64,000 bases of DNA, taken from assembly GCF_022346185.1 (NCBI RefSeq), contig NZ_JAKRMS010000006.1, positions 1-64,000 of the forward strand, read 5' to 3'. The DNA comes from Cellulomonas sp. ACRRI. Its GTDB lineage: Bacteria; Actinomycetota; Actinomycetes; Actinomycetales; Cellulomonadaceae. The notes under the pieces were generated by a model. It saw only the letters and a list, made by a program, of their open reading frames with translations, had not been told where the DNA came from and made no database searches. Of this stretch, positions 50,583 to 58,808 are shown in pieces. The position numbers and the translations under genes were made by a program. Position 1 is the first letter of the stretch. Each line of letters starts with the position of its first letter.

Positions 50583-50664
50583 GGCACGGGCGGCCCGCCC
50601 GGCGACCCGGGAGAGGCCGGGCGCCCGTCACCGGCCCGCGGTCGCCGGCCGCGAGGGGCGGGCC

Positions 50665-50670
50665 TAGCGT
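50665..50670 (+). promoter_or_regulatory. candidate -10 element (TAGCGT)
   Basis: Plus-strand TAGCGT, 37 bases upstream of the start at 50708, leaving room for the ribosome-binding site GAGGGGG. Confidence 0.45.
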
Positions 50671-50707
50671 GAGGGGCACGCGGCCGTCGCGTGACGAGGG
50701 GGTCATC

Positions 50708-50938
50708 ATGTCGGACAGCGAGACCGGGGGCGTCACGGGCACCCCGGACAAGGACTACAACCTCATCTGGTTCGCCGAGGCGTGCCTGAGCAACGTCCTG
50801 CGCCTGGAGCAGTACGCCCAGGACGCCGACCGGGCGGGGGACGCGGAGCTCGCCGACTTCTTCCGCCGGGCGCAGCACGAGAGCCACAAGGGCGCCGAGC
50901 AGTCCAAGGCGATGCTCGCCCGGAGGCTGCAGGGCTGA
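50708..50938 (+). CDS. small helical protein of unknown function
   Basis: This 76-residue acidic protein has a disordered start (MSDSETGGVTGTPDKDYN) and then two predicted helices (IWFAEACLSNVLRLEQYAQDA; DAELADFFRRAQHESHKGAEQ). The spacing of Glu and His residues resembles half of a ferritin-like bundle, which might dimerise, but a metal site is not proven. The ATG follows GAGGGGGTC. I recognise it only as a common actinobacterial short protein without an assigned role. It is convergent with the GAF-domain gene. Confidence 0.75.
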   Translation: MSDSETGGVTGTPDKDYNLIWFAEACLSNVLRLEQYAQDADRAGDAELADFFRRAQHESHKGAEQSKAMLARRLQG

Positions 50939-50951
50939 CGCCCCGCCGTGG

Positions 50952-51413
50952 TCAGGCGGTGAGGCCCCGGGTCCGGATCGCCTCCGCGACCTCCTGCACG
51001 AACCGGTCCATCCGGACGAGGATGTCGCGGTCCCACGGGTCGACGGACTCGGAGTACAGGTTGAGGGCCACCGTCGTCTCGGCGTCCACCTGGCCGGGCA
51101 GTGCCGCGGTCGACCGGAAGCCGGCCTCGGTCGCGGCCGCGCGCCACTCGGGCCAGCGCTCCTCGGCCAGCACGTCGGGGACCAGCTCGCCGCGGAGCTG
51201 CTGGATCGCCACCACGCAGGGGCCTTCCCCGGAGCTCACCTCCGCGCGGTCGCAGCGGGCGGCGCGCTCGCTGCTGCTCGCGACCTGGTCGAGCAGGTGG
51301 TGGTTGCGCAGGATGATGCTGCACTCGGTCGGCACGCCCACCCGCGCGGCCGCCGCTGCGGCGAACGCGTCGAGGTACGAGGACGTCGGGTCCACATCGG
51401 TCGACGCGGTCAT
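50952..51413 (-). CDS. GAF-domain protein
   Basis: This 153-residue protein is a single GAF-like sensory domain: SYLDAFAAAAAARVGVPTECSIIL, a central SSGEGPCVVAIQQLRGELVPD with the conserved GEGPC phrase, and STAALPGQVDAETTVALNLYSES. In actinobacteria the GEGPC type is usually fused to an ANTAR RNA-binding domain or a phosphatase; here the chain stops after the GAF domain. It may bind a small molecule and act on a partner, or be the remnant of a longer protein, though the frame is intact. It has no adjacent effector gene. Confidence 0.8.
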   Translation of the reverse strand: MTASTDVDPTSSYLDAFAAAAAARVGVPTECSIILRNHHLLDQVASSSERAARCDRAEVSSGEGPCVVAIQQLRGELVPDVLAEERWPEWRAAATEAGFRSTAALPGQVDAETTVALNLYSESVDPWDRDILVRMDRFVQEVAEAIRTRGLTA

Positions 51414-51517
51414 CGGGGCTCCTCCGGGTGCTGGGGGAGACGCACTGTCTCACACTCGCCGGTCCGGCAGGGAATCCCGCCGGTGGGGACCGGTCCGGGC
51501 CGTCGGTGACCGGGGCG

Positions 51518-52252
51518 CTACAGCGCGCTGCTCAGCTCGTACCGGTCCCCGCGGTACGCGGACACGGTGTACTCCAGCAGCCGGCCCCGCCAGGTCGACG
51601 TCCGCACGAGGTGCAGGACGGGCGACCCCTCCGGCAGGTCGAGGTGCACGGCGTCGCCGGGGTCGACGAGCCGTGCGGTGATGATCTGCCGCCCGCCGTC
51701 GAACACGATGCTGTACCGGTCGGCGAGCACCCCGTAGAGCGAGCGGTCGGTGAGGTCGACGTCGGCCAGGCCCGGCACCGCGTCGGCGTTGAGGTGCACC
51801 CGCTCGAGCGCGACGGGCTGCCCGTCGGCGGTCCGCAGGCGGACGATCCGCAGCACCGGGTGGCCGCGCGGCACGTCGAGCACGCTGCTCAGCCAGTCGT
51901 CCGCGGCGACGAGGCCGCCCTCCAGCGTGCGCGCCCCGGAGGTGTAGCCGCGCTGCTGCATGTCGTGGGTGAACGACGTGAGCTGGATGGGCAGCCGGAT
52001 GGTGGGCTCGTTCACGAACGACCCGCGGCCCGGCACCCGGCGGATCCGCCCCTCGTCGACCAGCTCGGACAGCGCCCGGCGGGCGGTCATCCGCGACACG
52101 TCGAGCCCGTCGGCGAGCTCGCGCTCCGACGGCACCGGGTCGCCGGGCGCGAGGTCGCGGTCGATGTGGTCGACCAGCACGGACTTGAGCCACGCGTACT
52201 TCGCCACCGACGGCGGCGGCGTGCCGACGACCTCGCGGGTCAGAGGGGTCAC
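51518..52252 (-). CDS. GntR-family (HutC subfamily) transcriptional regulator
   Basis: This 244-residue protein has an N-terminal winged helix at about 15-85 (YAWLKSVLVDHIDRDLAPGD; PSERELADGLDVSRMTARRALSEL; GRIRRVPGRGSFV) and a C-terminal UTRA effector domain (VLRIVRLRTADGQPVALERVHL; VLHLVRTSTWRGRLLEYTVSAYRGDRYEL). UTRA domains of this type sense phosphorylated sugars. It is the last gene of the PTS cluster transcribed toward it. The predicted HutC-type operator GTATATAC lies at 55327-55332 region ahead of the EIIC gene, so it probably represses the whole set until the imported sugar phosphate appears. GGAAGGAC precedes the GTG. Confidence 0.9.
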   Translation of the reverse strand: MTPLTREVVGTPPPSVAKYAWLKSVLVDHIDRDLAPGDPVPSERELADGLDVSRMTARRALSELVDEGRIRRVPGRGSFVNEPTIRLPIQLTSFTHDMQQRGYTSGARTLEGGLVAADDWLSSVLDVPRGHPVLRIVRLRTADGQPVALERVHLNADAVPGLADVDLTDRSLYGVLADRYSIVFDGGRQIITARLVDPGDAVHLDLPEGSPVLHLVRTSTWRGRLLEYTVSAYRGDRYELSSAL

Positions 52253-52373
52253 GGCTGTCCTTCCGGTGCGGCCGGCGGCTGCTCCCGCCGAGCCCATTGT
52301 GCAGGGTGCGCCGGGGCGTCCGGGGCCGTTCCCGCGGACCGCCCCCTGCCGTCGGTCACGCGGGCGCGCCGGC

Positions 52374-53090
52374 TCAGATCGCCGGCACGAGGGCGCGGTA
52401 CCGCTCCTGCAGCCGGGCGTTGTGGTCCGCAGGCGCGCCGGTGTTCGCGCTCCGCCAGGTGGGCAGGTCCGGCTCGGCGTCGAGCGCGGCGACGAGCACG
52501 AGGTTCCAGCACAGCGCGTTCGCGAGCGAGGAGAGCGGGGCGGTGCGCGGGTCCTCGGGCGGCCAGGCGACGTCCCCGGGCGGCGCGCCGGTGTCGAGCA
52601 CCACGTCCGCGAGGTCGGCGAGCCGGTGCCCGGCGCGCAGCGGGGCCGCGGCGGACGCGGCCCGGGAGGTCACCGCGACGACGCGCGCGCCGGCGGCGCG
52701 GGCGGCCTCGGCGATCTCGACGGGGTAGGGGTTGATGCCGGAGCTGGAGAACACCACGAGGCCGTCGCCCGCGCGGATCCCCGCCTCGGCGGCGACCCGG
52801 GTGCCGAGCCCCGGCCGGCGCTCGGCGTCGGTGGAGGCCGCCGCGCCGTTCAGCGGGAGCACCTCGGGGTGCCACAGCGGGTTCACGAACGGCAGGCCGC
52901 CCGCGCGGAAGAACGTCTCCAGCACGCCGGCGAGCGAGTGCCCGGCGCCGGCGGTGTGCAGCACCCGCCCCGCCCGGGCGACCTCGACCACCACGGCGGC
53001 GGCCGCGCGGACCGCGTCCGCGTTGGCGGTGGCCACCCGGCGCAGGTGCGCGTCGACCCGGGCCCCGTAGTCGGCGACGGCGTCGGTCAT
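52374..53090 (-). CDS. SIS-domain sugar-phosphate-binding protein (UPF0309-like)
   Basis: This 238-residue single SIS domain has the phosphosugar-binding features RVLHTAGAGHSLAG, GDGLVVFSSSGINPYPVEIA and ARVVAVTSR. It resembles the stand-alone sugar isomerase-domain proteins annotated UPF0309 that occur in PTS and amino-sugar loci. It may isomerise or bind the sugar phosphate delivered by the PTS. Its ATG overlaps the stop of the EIIA gene (ATGA), so it is part of the transport operon. The SIS protein suggests the sugar is an amino sugar or ketose rather than ascorbate, which UlaA-type permeases are named for. Confidence 0.85.
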   Translation of the reverse strand: MTDAVADYGARVDAHLRRVATANADAVRAAAAVVVEVARAGRVLHTAGAGHSLAGVLETFFRAGGLPFVNPLWHPEVLPLNGAAASTDAERRPGLGTRVAAEAGIRAGDGLVVFSSSGINPYPVEIAEAARAAGARVVAVTSRAASAAAPLRAGHRLADLADVVLDTGAPPGDVAWPPEDPRTAPLSSLANALCWNLVLVAALDAEPDLPTWRSANTGAPADHNARLQERYRALVPAI

Positions 53091-53530
53091 CGGGTCACCG
53101 CCCCGGCCAGCAGGTCCGCGAGCCCGTCGGCCGGGGCCGCCCGCAGGTCCGCCGCGAGGCCGGCGCCGAGCGCGGTGGCGAGCGCGCGCAGCACGTCGAG
53201 GTGCGCCTCGGCGTCGGCGGTCGCGAACGCGAGCACCAGGTCGACCGGGTCGTTGGCGGGGTGCCCGAACACCACGGGCTCGCCCAGCCGGACGAGGACC
53301 ACCCCGGTGCCGGTGGCGCCCTCCTCGGGGCGGGCGTGCGCGAGCGCCAGGCCGGGCGCCAGCACGATGTACGGACCGCGCTCCCGGACGGAGGCGACGC
53401 ACGCCTCGCCGTACTCGGGGCCGGCGACGCCGAGGTCGACCAGCAGGTCCCCCGCGAGCCGGACGGCCGCGGCCCAGTCGGCCGCCCCGGGCACGTGCCG
53501 GGCGCGGGTCGGTGCGGCGGTCACAGCCAT
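53087..53530 (-). CDS. PTS system EIIA component (mannitol/fructose/ascorbate type)
   Basis: This 147-residue EIIA type-2 domain carries the phosphorylatable His in the block LALAHARPEEG (H65), then GVVLVRLGEPVVFGHPANDPVDLVLAF. It takes phosphate from HPr and passes it to the EIIB encoded just upstream. It overlaps the EIIB gene end by 10 bases and the SIS gene start by 4, a tightly packed operon. The order EIIC-EIIB-EIIA matches UlaA-UlaB-UlaC. EI and HPr are not in the window. Confidence 0.9.
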   Translation of the reverse strand: MAVTAAPTRARHVPGAADWAAAVRLAGDLLVDLGVAGPEYGEACVASVRERGPYIVLAPGLALAHARPEEGATGTGVVLVRLGEPVVFGHPANDPVDLVLAFATADAEAHLDVLRALATALGAGLAADLRAAPADGLADLLAGAVTR

Positions 53531-53823
53531 CCCGCCTCCTCCAGCGCGGGGCGGAGCCGCTCCTCCAGCGCCCGGTCGTCGACGAAGTCGTCGACCACGA
53601 CGTTCACGGTGGCGACGCCGGCCAGGTCGTCCATGTGCATGCCCTGGCCGACCAGGACGTCGGGGGACTGGCTCTTGGCGGTGGACAGGTCGGTGTTGTC
53701 GACCCGTGCCTCGACGCCGAGGCGCTGCAGCACGGTCTCGCAGGTCATCCGCAGGATGAGGCTGGTGCCCATGCCGAGGCCGCAGACGGCCAGCACGGTC
53801 AGGGGGACGGGGCGGTCGGGCAT
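53521..53823 (-). CDS. PTS system EIIB component (UlaB/lactose-cellobiose-like fold)
   Basis: This 100-residue EIIB has the P-loop-like start VLAVCGLGMGTSLILRM with the phospho-accepting C14. The remainder (VDNTDLSTAKSQSPDVLVGQ; VVVDDFVDDRALEERLRPAL) matches the small cytoplasmic IIB proteins that partner UlaA/SgaT permeases. It relays phosphate from EIIA to the sugar during uptake. The gene lies between EIIC (41 bp away) and EIIA (overlapping). The ATG at 53823 follows GAGGAGCACC. Confidence 0.92.
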   Translation of the reverse strand: MPDRPVPLTVLAVCGLGMGTSLILRMTCETVLQRLGVEARVDNTDLSTAKSQSPDVLVGQGMHMDDLAGVATVNVVVDDFVDDRALEERLRPALEEAGWL

Positions 53824-53864
53824 CGGGGTGCTCCTCGGTTCGGTGGGGGGATCGGGTCGCTCGG

Positions 53865-55298
53865 TCAGGGACGGACCAGGTCGTCGTCGGCGGCGGACTG
53901 CGCGGCGGCGAGCCGCTCGGCCCGGGCGGCGCGCCGGCTCAGGACGGCCAGCACGACCACGGAGGCGGCGAGCACGACGCCGGCGATCACCCAGACCGCC
54001 GCGGCGCCCAGCGGCTCCAGCACCCCGCCGGCCGCGACCAGCGCGGCGGAGACGACGTACCAGTCGGGGTCGGCGAGGGTCGCGAGCTCGGGCGCGGTGC
54101 CGGAGAACACGCCCCAGAACACCCACTGGCCGACCGCCAGGACGACGCCGTTCAGCACGCCGCCGAACACCGCCCCCCGCCAGCCCGCGACCGCGTTGCC
54201 GAACACCCCGCCGGCGCCGCCGCCGAAGAACAGCATGATCATCGGCGGCACGAGGACGAACCAGCCGGCGGCGGCGAACACGCCGAGCAGGACCAGGAAC
54301 GTCGCGGTCGAGGCGAGGAAGCCGACCATCACCGCCGTGGTCGCCTTCGGGAAGATGACCGGGATGTCCAGCGCGGGGCGCGAGCCCGGCAGCAGCCTGT
54401 CGGAGATGCCCTTGAACGACGGGACGATCTCCGCCAGGAACATCCGGACGCCGAACAGCAGGATCGCGATGCCGCCCGCGAACCGCAGCGCCTGCATGAC
54501 GCCCCAGGCGAACGGCGCGAGGTCCTCGCCGGCGACCGCGGCGACCGTCTCCGGGTCGGCGAACGCGAGGGCGACCAGCATGATGACGCCGACCACGAGC
54601 GCGGTGGCGACGTTCATGTCCTTGAGGAACGCGACGCCGCGCGGCATCCGCAGCTTCTCGGTGTCGTGCTTCACGGGGTCACCCAGCCGGAGCGCCTTCG
54701 CGCCGTAGCCGGTCGCGAGCGCGAGGGTCGAGGTGGTGTGGGCCAGGCCGAACTGGTCGTGGCCCATCACCCGGCGCATGAGCGGGGCGATCCACAGCGG
54801 CTGCAGCGTGAAGTAGCAGGCCAGCACGACGGAGCCCGCGCCGACCAGCGTCCACCGGTCGAGGTCGCCGAACGCCTCGACGAAGCAGGCGGCGATCACG
54901 ATGCTCATCCAGAGCATGAGGTGCCCGGTCAGGTAGACGTACCGCGCGGACCGGAAGACCCGCACCAGCACCAGGTGCAGCACGAAGCCGCCCGCGATGA
55001 TCAGCGGGGCGGCGGCGCCGGGGCCGGCCAGGAAGTCGTCGAGCGTGGTGGTGGCCGCGGGCGGCTCGACGCCCACGGCGCTGGACACGATCGCCTGGAA
55101 GCTCGACAGCCCGCCGACGAACACGTCGATGCCGATGGTCATGATGACGACGCCGATGGCCGCCCGGAGCGTGCCGCCGATGACGTCCTCGGCGGGCTTG
55201 CGCTGGAGCAGCAGGCCGACCAGCGCGATCAGCCCGATGAGGATGGGCACCTGGCTGAGCAGGTTGTCGGCGAGGCCTTGGAGGATGTCCTGCACCAT
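53865..55298 (-). CDS. PTS system EIIC permease, UlaA/SgaT (ascorbate-type) family
   Basis: This 477-residue membrane protein has about eleven helices and UlaA landmarks: LSQVPILIGLIALVGLLLQRK, VGGLSSFQAIVSSAVG, LMLWMSIVIAACFVEAFG, FGLAHTTSTLALATGYGAK and KDMNVATALVVGVIMLV. It carries sugar across the membrane while EIIB phosphorylates it. The UlaA family has been characterised for L-ascorbate, but the genes here lack ascorbate catabolic enzymes (UlaG, UlaD, UlaE, UlaF), so another substrate is plausible. An operator-like GGTATATACC lies just upstream. The ATG at 55298 follows GAAGGGAC. Confidence 0.92.
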   Translation of the reverse strand: MVQDILQGLADNLLSQVPILIGLIALVGLLLQRKPAEDVIGGTLRAAIGVVIMTIGIDVFVGGLSSFQAIVSSAVGVEPPAATTTLDDFLAGPGAAAPLIIAGGFVLHLVLVRVFRSARYVYLTGHLMLWMSIVIAACFVEAFGDLDRWTLVGAGSVVLACYFTLQPLWIAPLMRRVMGHDQFGLAHTTSTLALATGYGAKALRLGDPVKHDTEKLRMPRGVAFLKDMNVATALVVGVIMLVALAFADPETVAAVAGEDLAPFAWGVMQALRFAGGIAILLFGVRMFLAEIVPSFKGISDRLLPGSRPALDIPVIFPKATTAVMVGFLASTATFLVLLGVFAAAGWFVLVPPMIMLFFGGGAGGVFGNAVAGWRGAVFGGVLNGVVLAVGQWVFWGVFSGTAPELATLADPDWYVVSAALVAAGGVLEPLGAAAVWVIAGVVLAASVVVLAVLSRRAARAERLAAAQSAADDDLVRP

Positions 55299-55322
55299 TG
55301 CATCGTCCCTTCGCGGGGTGGA

Positions 55323-55336
55323 CCGGTATATACCGG
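55323..55336. promoter_or_regulatory. candidate GntR/HutC operator ahead of the PTS operon
   Basis: CCGGTATATACCGG (55323-55336) is a perfect palindrome containing GTATATAC, matching the HutC-subfamily consensus GT-N-TA-N-AC. A half-site CCATACCGG follows at 55337-55346. It lies 25 bases before the EIIC start and overlaps any likely promoter. Confidence 0.75.
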
Positions 55337-55383
55337 ACCATACCGGCGATCCGTCCGGCGCGACAAGGGGGTCGCGGGACGTG

Positions 55384-56394
55384 TCAGCCGCCCGTGGACT
55401 CCCGGACGATCACGCGCGGGGCGATCATCTCCACGCCCCCGGGGTCCCGGCCCTCGAGGGACGCGAACAGCCGCTCCGCCGCGCGGCGGCCCATGAGCTG
55501 GAAGTTCATGTCGATGCTCGTCAGCGCCGGCCGGCACCCGGCGATCATCGGCTCCCAGTTGTCGAACCCGATCACGGCGACGTCGTCGGGCACCCGGACG
55601 CCGCGGTCGTGCAGCGCGTCGAGCACGCCGCGCGCGATCTGGTCGCTGCCGCAGACGATCGCGTCCACGTCCTGCTCCAGCAGCGCCGTGACCGAGGAGC
55701 GGCCCCAGGCCTCGGACCACGAGCCGTACCGGACGGGCCCGACGCGCTCCAGGCCGTGGTCGGCGAGCGCGGCGTCGGCGCCCGCGGCGCGATCGGTCGC
55801 GGCCGCGTAGGTGACGTCGCCGGAGACGTGCGCGATGCGCCGGCGGCCGGTCGCGAGCAGGTGCTCGACCGCGATCCGGCCCGCGGTCACGTTGTCCGGC
55901 ACCACCGAGGCGTCCGCCGGGTCGGTGGAGGGGGCGTAGGTGTAGACCACGGGGACGGGCAGGTCCCGGCCGAGCGGCGGCCGGGCGTCGGTCTGCGACC
56001 CCACGACGATCAGGCCGTCGACCCGGCGGCCGAGCAGGGTCGACAGGTGGTGCTGCTCGCGGATCGCGTCCCCGCGGGAGTCGCAGAGCAGCACGCTGGA
56101 CCGCCCGGCCCCGAACGCGTCCTCGGCGCCCATGAGGATCGGCAGCGAGAACCGGCCCTCGAGGTCGTGCGTGAGCAGGCCCACGGTGCCGGTGTGGCCG
56201 TCGAGCATCGCCCGCGCCAGCGCGTTCGGCGTGAACGAGAGCCGCTCGGCGACGTCGAGGACCCGGCGGCGGGTGTCGGGGCTGACCTCGGCCTTGCCGT
56301 TGATCGCCTTGGACGCCGTGGCGACCGAGACGCCGGCGAGCTGCGCGACGTCGCGCAGCGTGGCCTGGCGGCGGCCGGGTGCGTCGGTCGTCAT
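55384..56394 (-). CDS. LacI-family transcriptional regulator
   Basis: This 336-residue regulator has the N-terminal helix-turn-helix ATLRDVAQLAGVSVATASKA followed by the hinge helix NALARAML, and a periplasmic-binding-protein-like effector domain (TVGLLTHDLEGRFSLPILMG; RVDGLIVVGSQ; AVIGFDNWEPMIAG). It is divergent from the sugar ABC/GH127 operon and probably represses it through the palindromic site CGAAAAC-N10-GTTTTCG at 56491-56514. The effector is probably the arabinose-containing sugar handled by that operon. The ATG at 56394 lies directly ahead of the DNA-binding domain. Confidence 0.92.
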   Translation of the reverse strand: MTTDAPGRRQATLRDVAQLAGVSVATASKAINGKAEVSPDTRRRVLDVAERLSFTPNALARAMLDGHTGTVGLLTHDLEGRFSLPILMGAEDAFGAGRSSVLLCDSRGDAIREQHHLSTLLGRRVDGLIVVGSQTDARPPLGRDLPVPVVYTYAPSTDPADASVVPDNVTAGRIAVEHLLATGRRRIAHVSGDVTYAAATDRAAGADAALADHGLERVGPVRYGSWSEAWGRSSVTALLEQDVDAIVCGSDQIARGVLDALHDRGVRVPDDVAVIGFDNWEPMIAGCRPALTSIDMNFQLMGRRAAERLFASLEGRDPGGVEMIAPRVIVRESTGG

Positions 56395-56481
56395 GGGTCC
56401 CCCTGTCCTCGTGGCTCCGGGCAGCGTACGACGAAAAGGTGACGCGCGGGCACCCCGTTGACGCCGCGCGAAGCCCGGTGC

Positions 56482-56514
56482 TAGCGTCCCCGAAAACCGT
56501 TTCGGCAGTTTTCG
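56482..56514 (+). promoter_or_regulatory. promoter and LacI operator of the sugar ABC/GH127 operon
   Basis: TAGCGT at 56482-56487 is a likely -10 element. Immediately after it lies an inverted repeat CGAAAAC (56491-56497) / GTTTTCG (56508-56514), with an internal near-palindrome GAAAACCGTTTC, the usual shape of LacI-family operators. Binding there would block transcription start. Confidence 0.7.
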
Positions 56515-56590
56515 TCGGAGCGGCACACCCCGGGTGGTCGCGGCGCAGAGGCCCGTCCACCGACCGCACTCGACGAGGAGACCGGTCCGC

Positions 56591-57856
56591 ATGAACGCAC
56601 GACGCACCTCCCTCATCGCCCTGGCCGCCGTCGGCGCGCTGGGGCTCGCCGCCTGCTCCGGCGGCACCAGCGCCGGTGGCGACGCCGGCTCCACGTCCGG
56701 GAGCGGCGACGGCGGCGACGGCGTCGTCACCGTCTGGCACTACTTCTCCGACCCGAACCAGGTCGCGCTCATGGACGCGTACAAGGAGAAGTTCGAGTCC
56801 GAGAACGACGCCACCGTGGAGAACGTCTACGTCCCCTACGACCAGATGAACTCCAAGCTGGTGTCCGCCGCGGGCGCCGGCACCGGCCCGGACGTCGTGG
56901 TGTTCAACGGCGCGGAGGCCGCGACCCTCGCGCTCGGCGGCGTGCTCGCGCCGCTCGACGAGCAGTGGGCCGACTTCGCCGACGCGGACCAGTTCCCCGA
57001 CTCGGTGCTGCACAGCGTCGACGACCAGCTGTACGCCGTCCAGGGCTACGTGAACCTGCTGGGCCTCTGGTACAACCAGGACATCCTCGACGAGATCGGG
57101 GTCGAGCCGCCCACCACGATGGACGAGCTCGAGGCCGCGATGGCGGCCGCGAAGGACGCCGGCTACGGCGGGATCACCCTGTCGGGCCTGCCGCAGTCGC
57201 AGGGCGAGTGGCAGGCGTACCCGTGGATCAGCGACGCCGGCTTCGACTACGACAACCTCGACGCCGACGCCCTGGCGTCCGGGTTCGAGCGCGTGCGCGG
57301 CTGGGTCGACAACGGCTGGCTGACGCAGGAGGCGGTGACCTGGGACCAGACGGTGCCGTTCCAGCAGTTCGCGGCCGGGAAGACCGCGTTCGCGCAGAAC
57401 GGCAACTGGCAGATCGGCACCGCCGAGTCCGACGCCGACTTCGCCTACGGCGTCGTCCCGCTGCCGCTCGGCGACACCGGGCAGGTGTACCTCGGCGGTG
57501 AGGGTGAGGGCATCGGCGCGCACGCCGACGACCCGGAGCTGGCGTGGGAGTACCTGCAGAGCACCTACCTCGACGTCGAGGGCCAGGAGCTGGCGCCCGA
57601 CCTGGTCGGCTCCATCCCGTCCCGCGCGGACACCGCCGAGGCCGACGTGGTGACGAGCAACGACCTGCTCGACCCGTTCGCGCGCACCATCGCCGACTTC
57701 GGCGCCAGCTACCCGGCCGCGTCGATCCCGCCGGCCGCGGTCGCGGACGTCCAGCTCACCGTCGGCCAGGCGTGGTCGGCCGTCATCGGCGGCCAGCAGT
57801 CCCCGCGGGACGCGGCCGACCAGGCCGTCTCCGCGCTGAAGAGCCAGATCGGCTGA
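56591..57856 (+). CDS. sugar ABC transporter substrate-binding lipoprotein
   Basis: This 421-residue lipoprotein has signal LIALAAVGALGLAAC with lipobox C22, a Gly/Ser linker, then a family-1 solute-binding fold (VVTVWHYFSDPNQVALMDAY; GTGPDVVVFNGAEAATLALG; LLGLWYNQDILDEIGVEPPT; FAAGKTAFAQNGNWQIG). It binds an oligosaccharide outside the cell for the two permeases that follow. With GH127 at the operon end, the ligand is probably a beta-L-arabinofuranosyl disaccharide or similar plant-derived glycan fragment. GAGGAGACCGG precedes the ATG. No ATPase gene is in the operon, so a shared MsiK-type ATPase is likely used. Confidence 0.92.
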   Translation: MNARRTSLIALAAVGALGLAACSGGTSAGGDAGSTSGSGDGGDGVVTVWHYFSDPNQVALMDAYKEKFESENDATVENVYVPYDQMNSKLVSAAGAGTGPDVVVFNGAEAATLALGGVLAPLDEQWADFADADQFPDSVLHSVDDQLYAVQGYVNLLGLWYNQDILDEIGVEPPTTMDELEAAMAAAKDAGYGGITLSGLPQSQGEWQAYPWISDAGFDYDNLDADALASGFERVRGWVDNGWLTQEAVTWDQTVPFQQFAAGKTAFAQNGNWQIGTAESDADFAYGVVPLPLGDTGQVYLGGEGEGIGAHADDPELAWEYLQSTYLDVEGQELAPDLVGSIPSRADTAEADVVTSNDLLDPFARTIADFGASYPAASIPPAAVADVQLTVGQAWSAVIGGQQSPRDAADQAVSALKSQIG

Positions 57857-57866
57857 CGAGATCACC

Positions 57867-58808
57867 ATGTCCGCACCCGCCACCACCGCGCCCGCGCGGC
57901 GGGCACGGGCCGGCGCCGCCCCGACGACCCGCCGTCGTCGGGGCGGCAGCCGGATCGTGTTCCTGCTGCCCGCCGCGCTGTTCCTCGGCCTGTTCAGCCT
58001 GTACCCGCTCGTCCAGCTCGCCCGGATGGCGGTCAGCCAGGTCACCGCCGCCACGCTCAACGCCGACTGGGTGGTCACCGGCCTCGACAACGTGCGCCGC
58101 GGCTTCGAGACCGGGCAGACCGGCCCCGCGATCAGCCGCACGCTGGTGTTCGTCGTCGTGGTGACCGTGCTCGGCATGCTCGTCGGGTTCGGCGCGGCGG
58201 TCGCCCTGCGCACCACGGGCCGGTGGTCGGCCTGGCTGCTCGCGCTCATGGTGTTCGTCTGGGCGCTGCCGCCGGTGGTGAACGGGTCGGTCTGGAAGTT
58301 CCTGCTCAACGACGCCGGGCTCATCAACACCGTGCTCACGAGCACCGGCCTGCGCGACACCCCCGTGCCGTTCCTCTACGACCAGCACTGGGCGCTGTTC
58401 TCGGTGGCGTTCGTCAACGCGTTCGCGGTCATCCCGTTCAACACGCTCGTGTTCCGGGCCGCGCTCATGACGATCGACCCCGAGGTGTTCGAGGCGGCGC
58501 AGCTCGACGGCGCCAGCAAGTGGCAGCAGATCCGGCACATCATGGTGCCGTCGGTCCGCCCGACCACCCTGGTGCTGCTGATCCTCACCCTGGTCTACGG
58601 GTTCCGGTCGTTCGACTTCATCTACGTGATGACGTACGGCGGCCCGGGCACCGCGACCAACACCCTGCCGTTCCTGGGCTACCTGCAGGCCTTCGTCCGC
58701 TACGACTACGGGCTCGGCGCGGCCACCTCCGCGCTCGCCGTGGTCGGCGTGCTCGTCCTGGCCGTGGTCTACGCCCGGAGCATCAAGCGCGAGGAGGCGG
58801 ACGGATGA
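57867..58808 (+). CDS. sugar ABC transporter permease (MalF/UgpA type)
   Basis: This 313-residue membrane protein has a basic N-terminal tail and six helices. The ATPase-docking EAA loop is at about 209-228 (EAAQLDGASKWQQIRHIMVP), with RSFDFIYVMTYGGPGTATNT in the last loop, typical of MalF-like carbohydrate permeases. It pairs with the MalG-like protein encoded next; the two genes overlap by 4 bases (ATGA). The start at 57867 lies 10 bases after the binding-protein stop. Confidence 0.93.
   Translation: MSAPATTAPARRARAGAAPTTRRRRGGSRIVFLLPAALFLGLFSLYPLVQLARMAVSQVTAATLNADWVVTGLDNVRRGFETGQTGPAISRTLVFVVVVTVLGMLVGFGAAVALRTTGRWSAWLLALMVFVWALPPVVNGSVWKFLLNDAGLINTVLTSTGLRDTPVPFLYDQHWALFSVAFVNAFAVIPFNTLVFRAALMTIDPEVFEAAQLDGASKWQQIRHIMVPSVRPTTLVLLILTLVYGFRSFDFIYVMTYGGPGTATNTLPFLGYLQAFVRYDYGLGAATSALAVVGVLVLAVVYARSIKREEADG

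Noticed and set aside
53865-55298. Calling the PTS locus an ascorbate system outright
   Set aside because: Only the transport family supports it; the catabolic genes are missing and the SIS protein points elsewhere.
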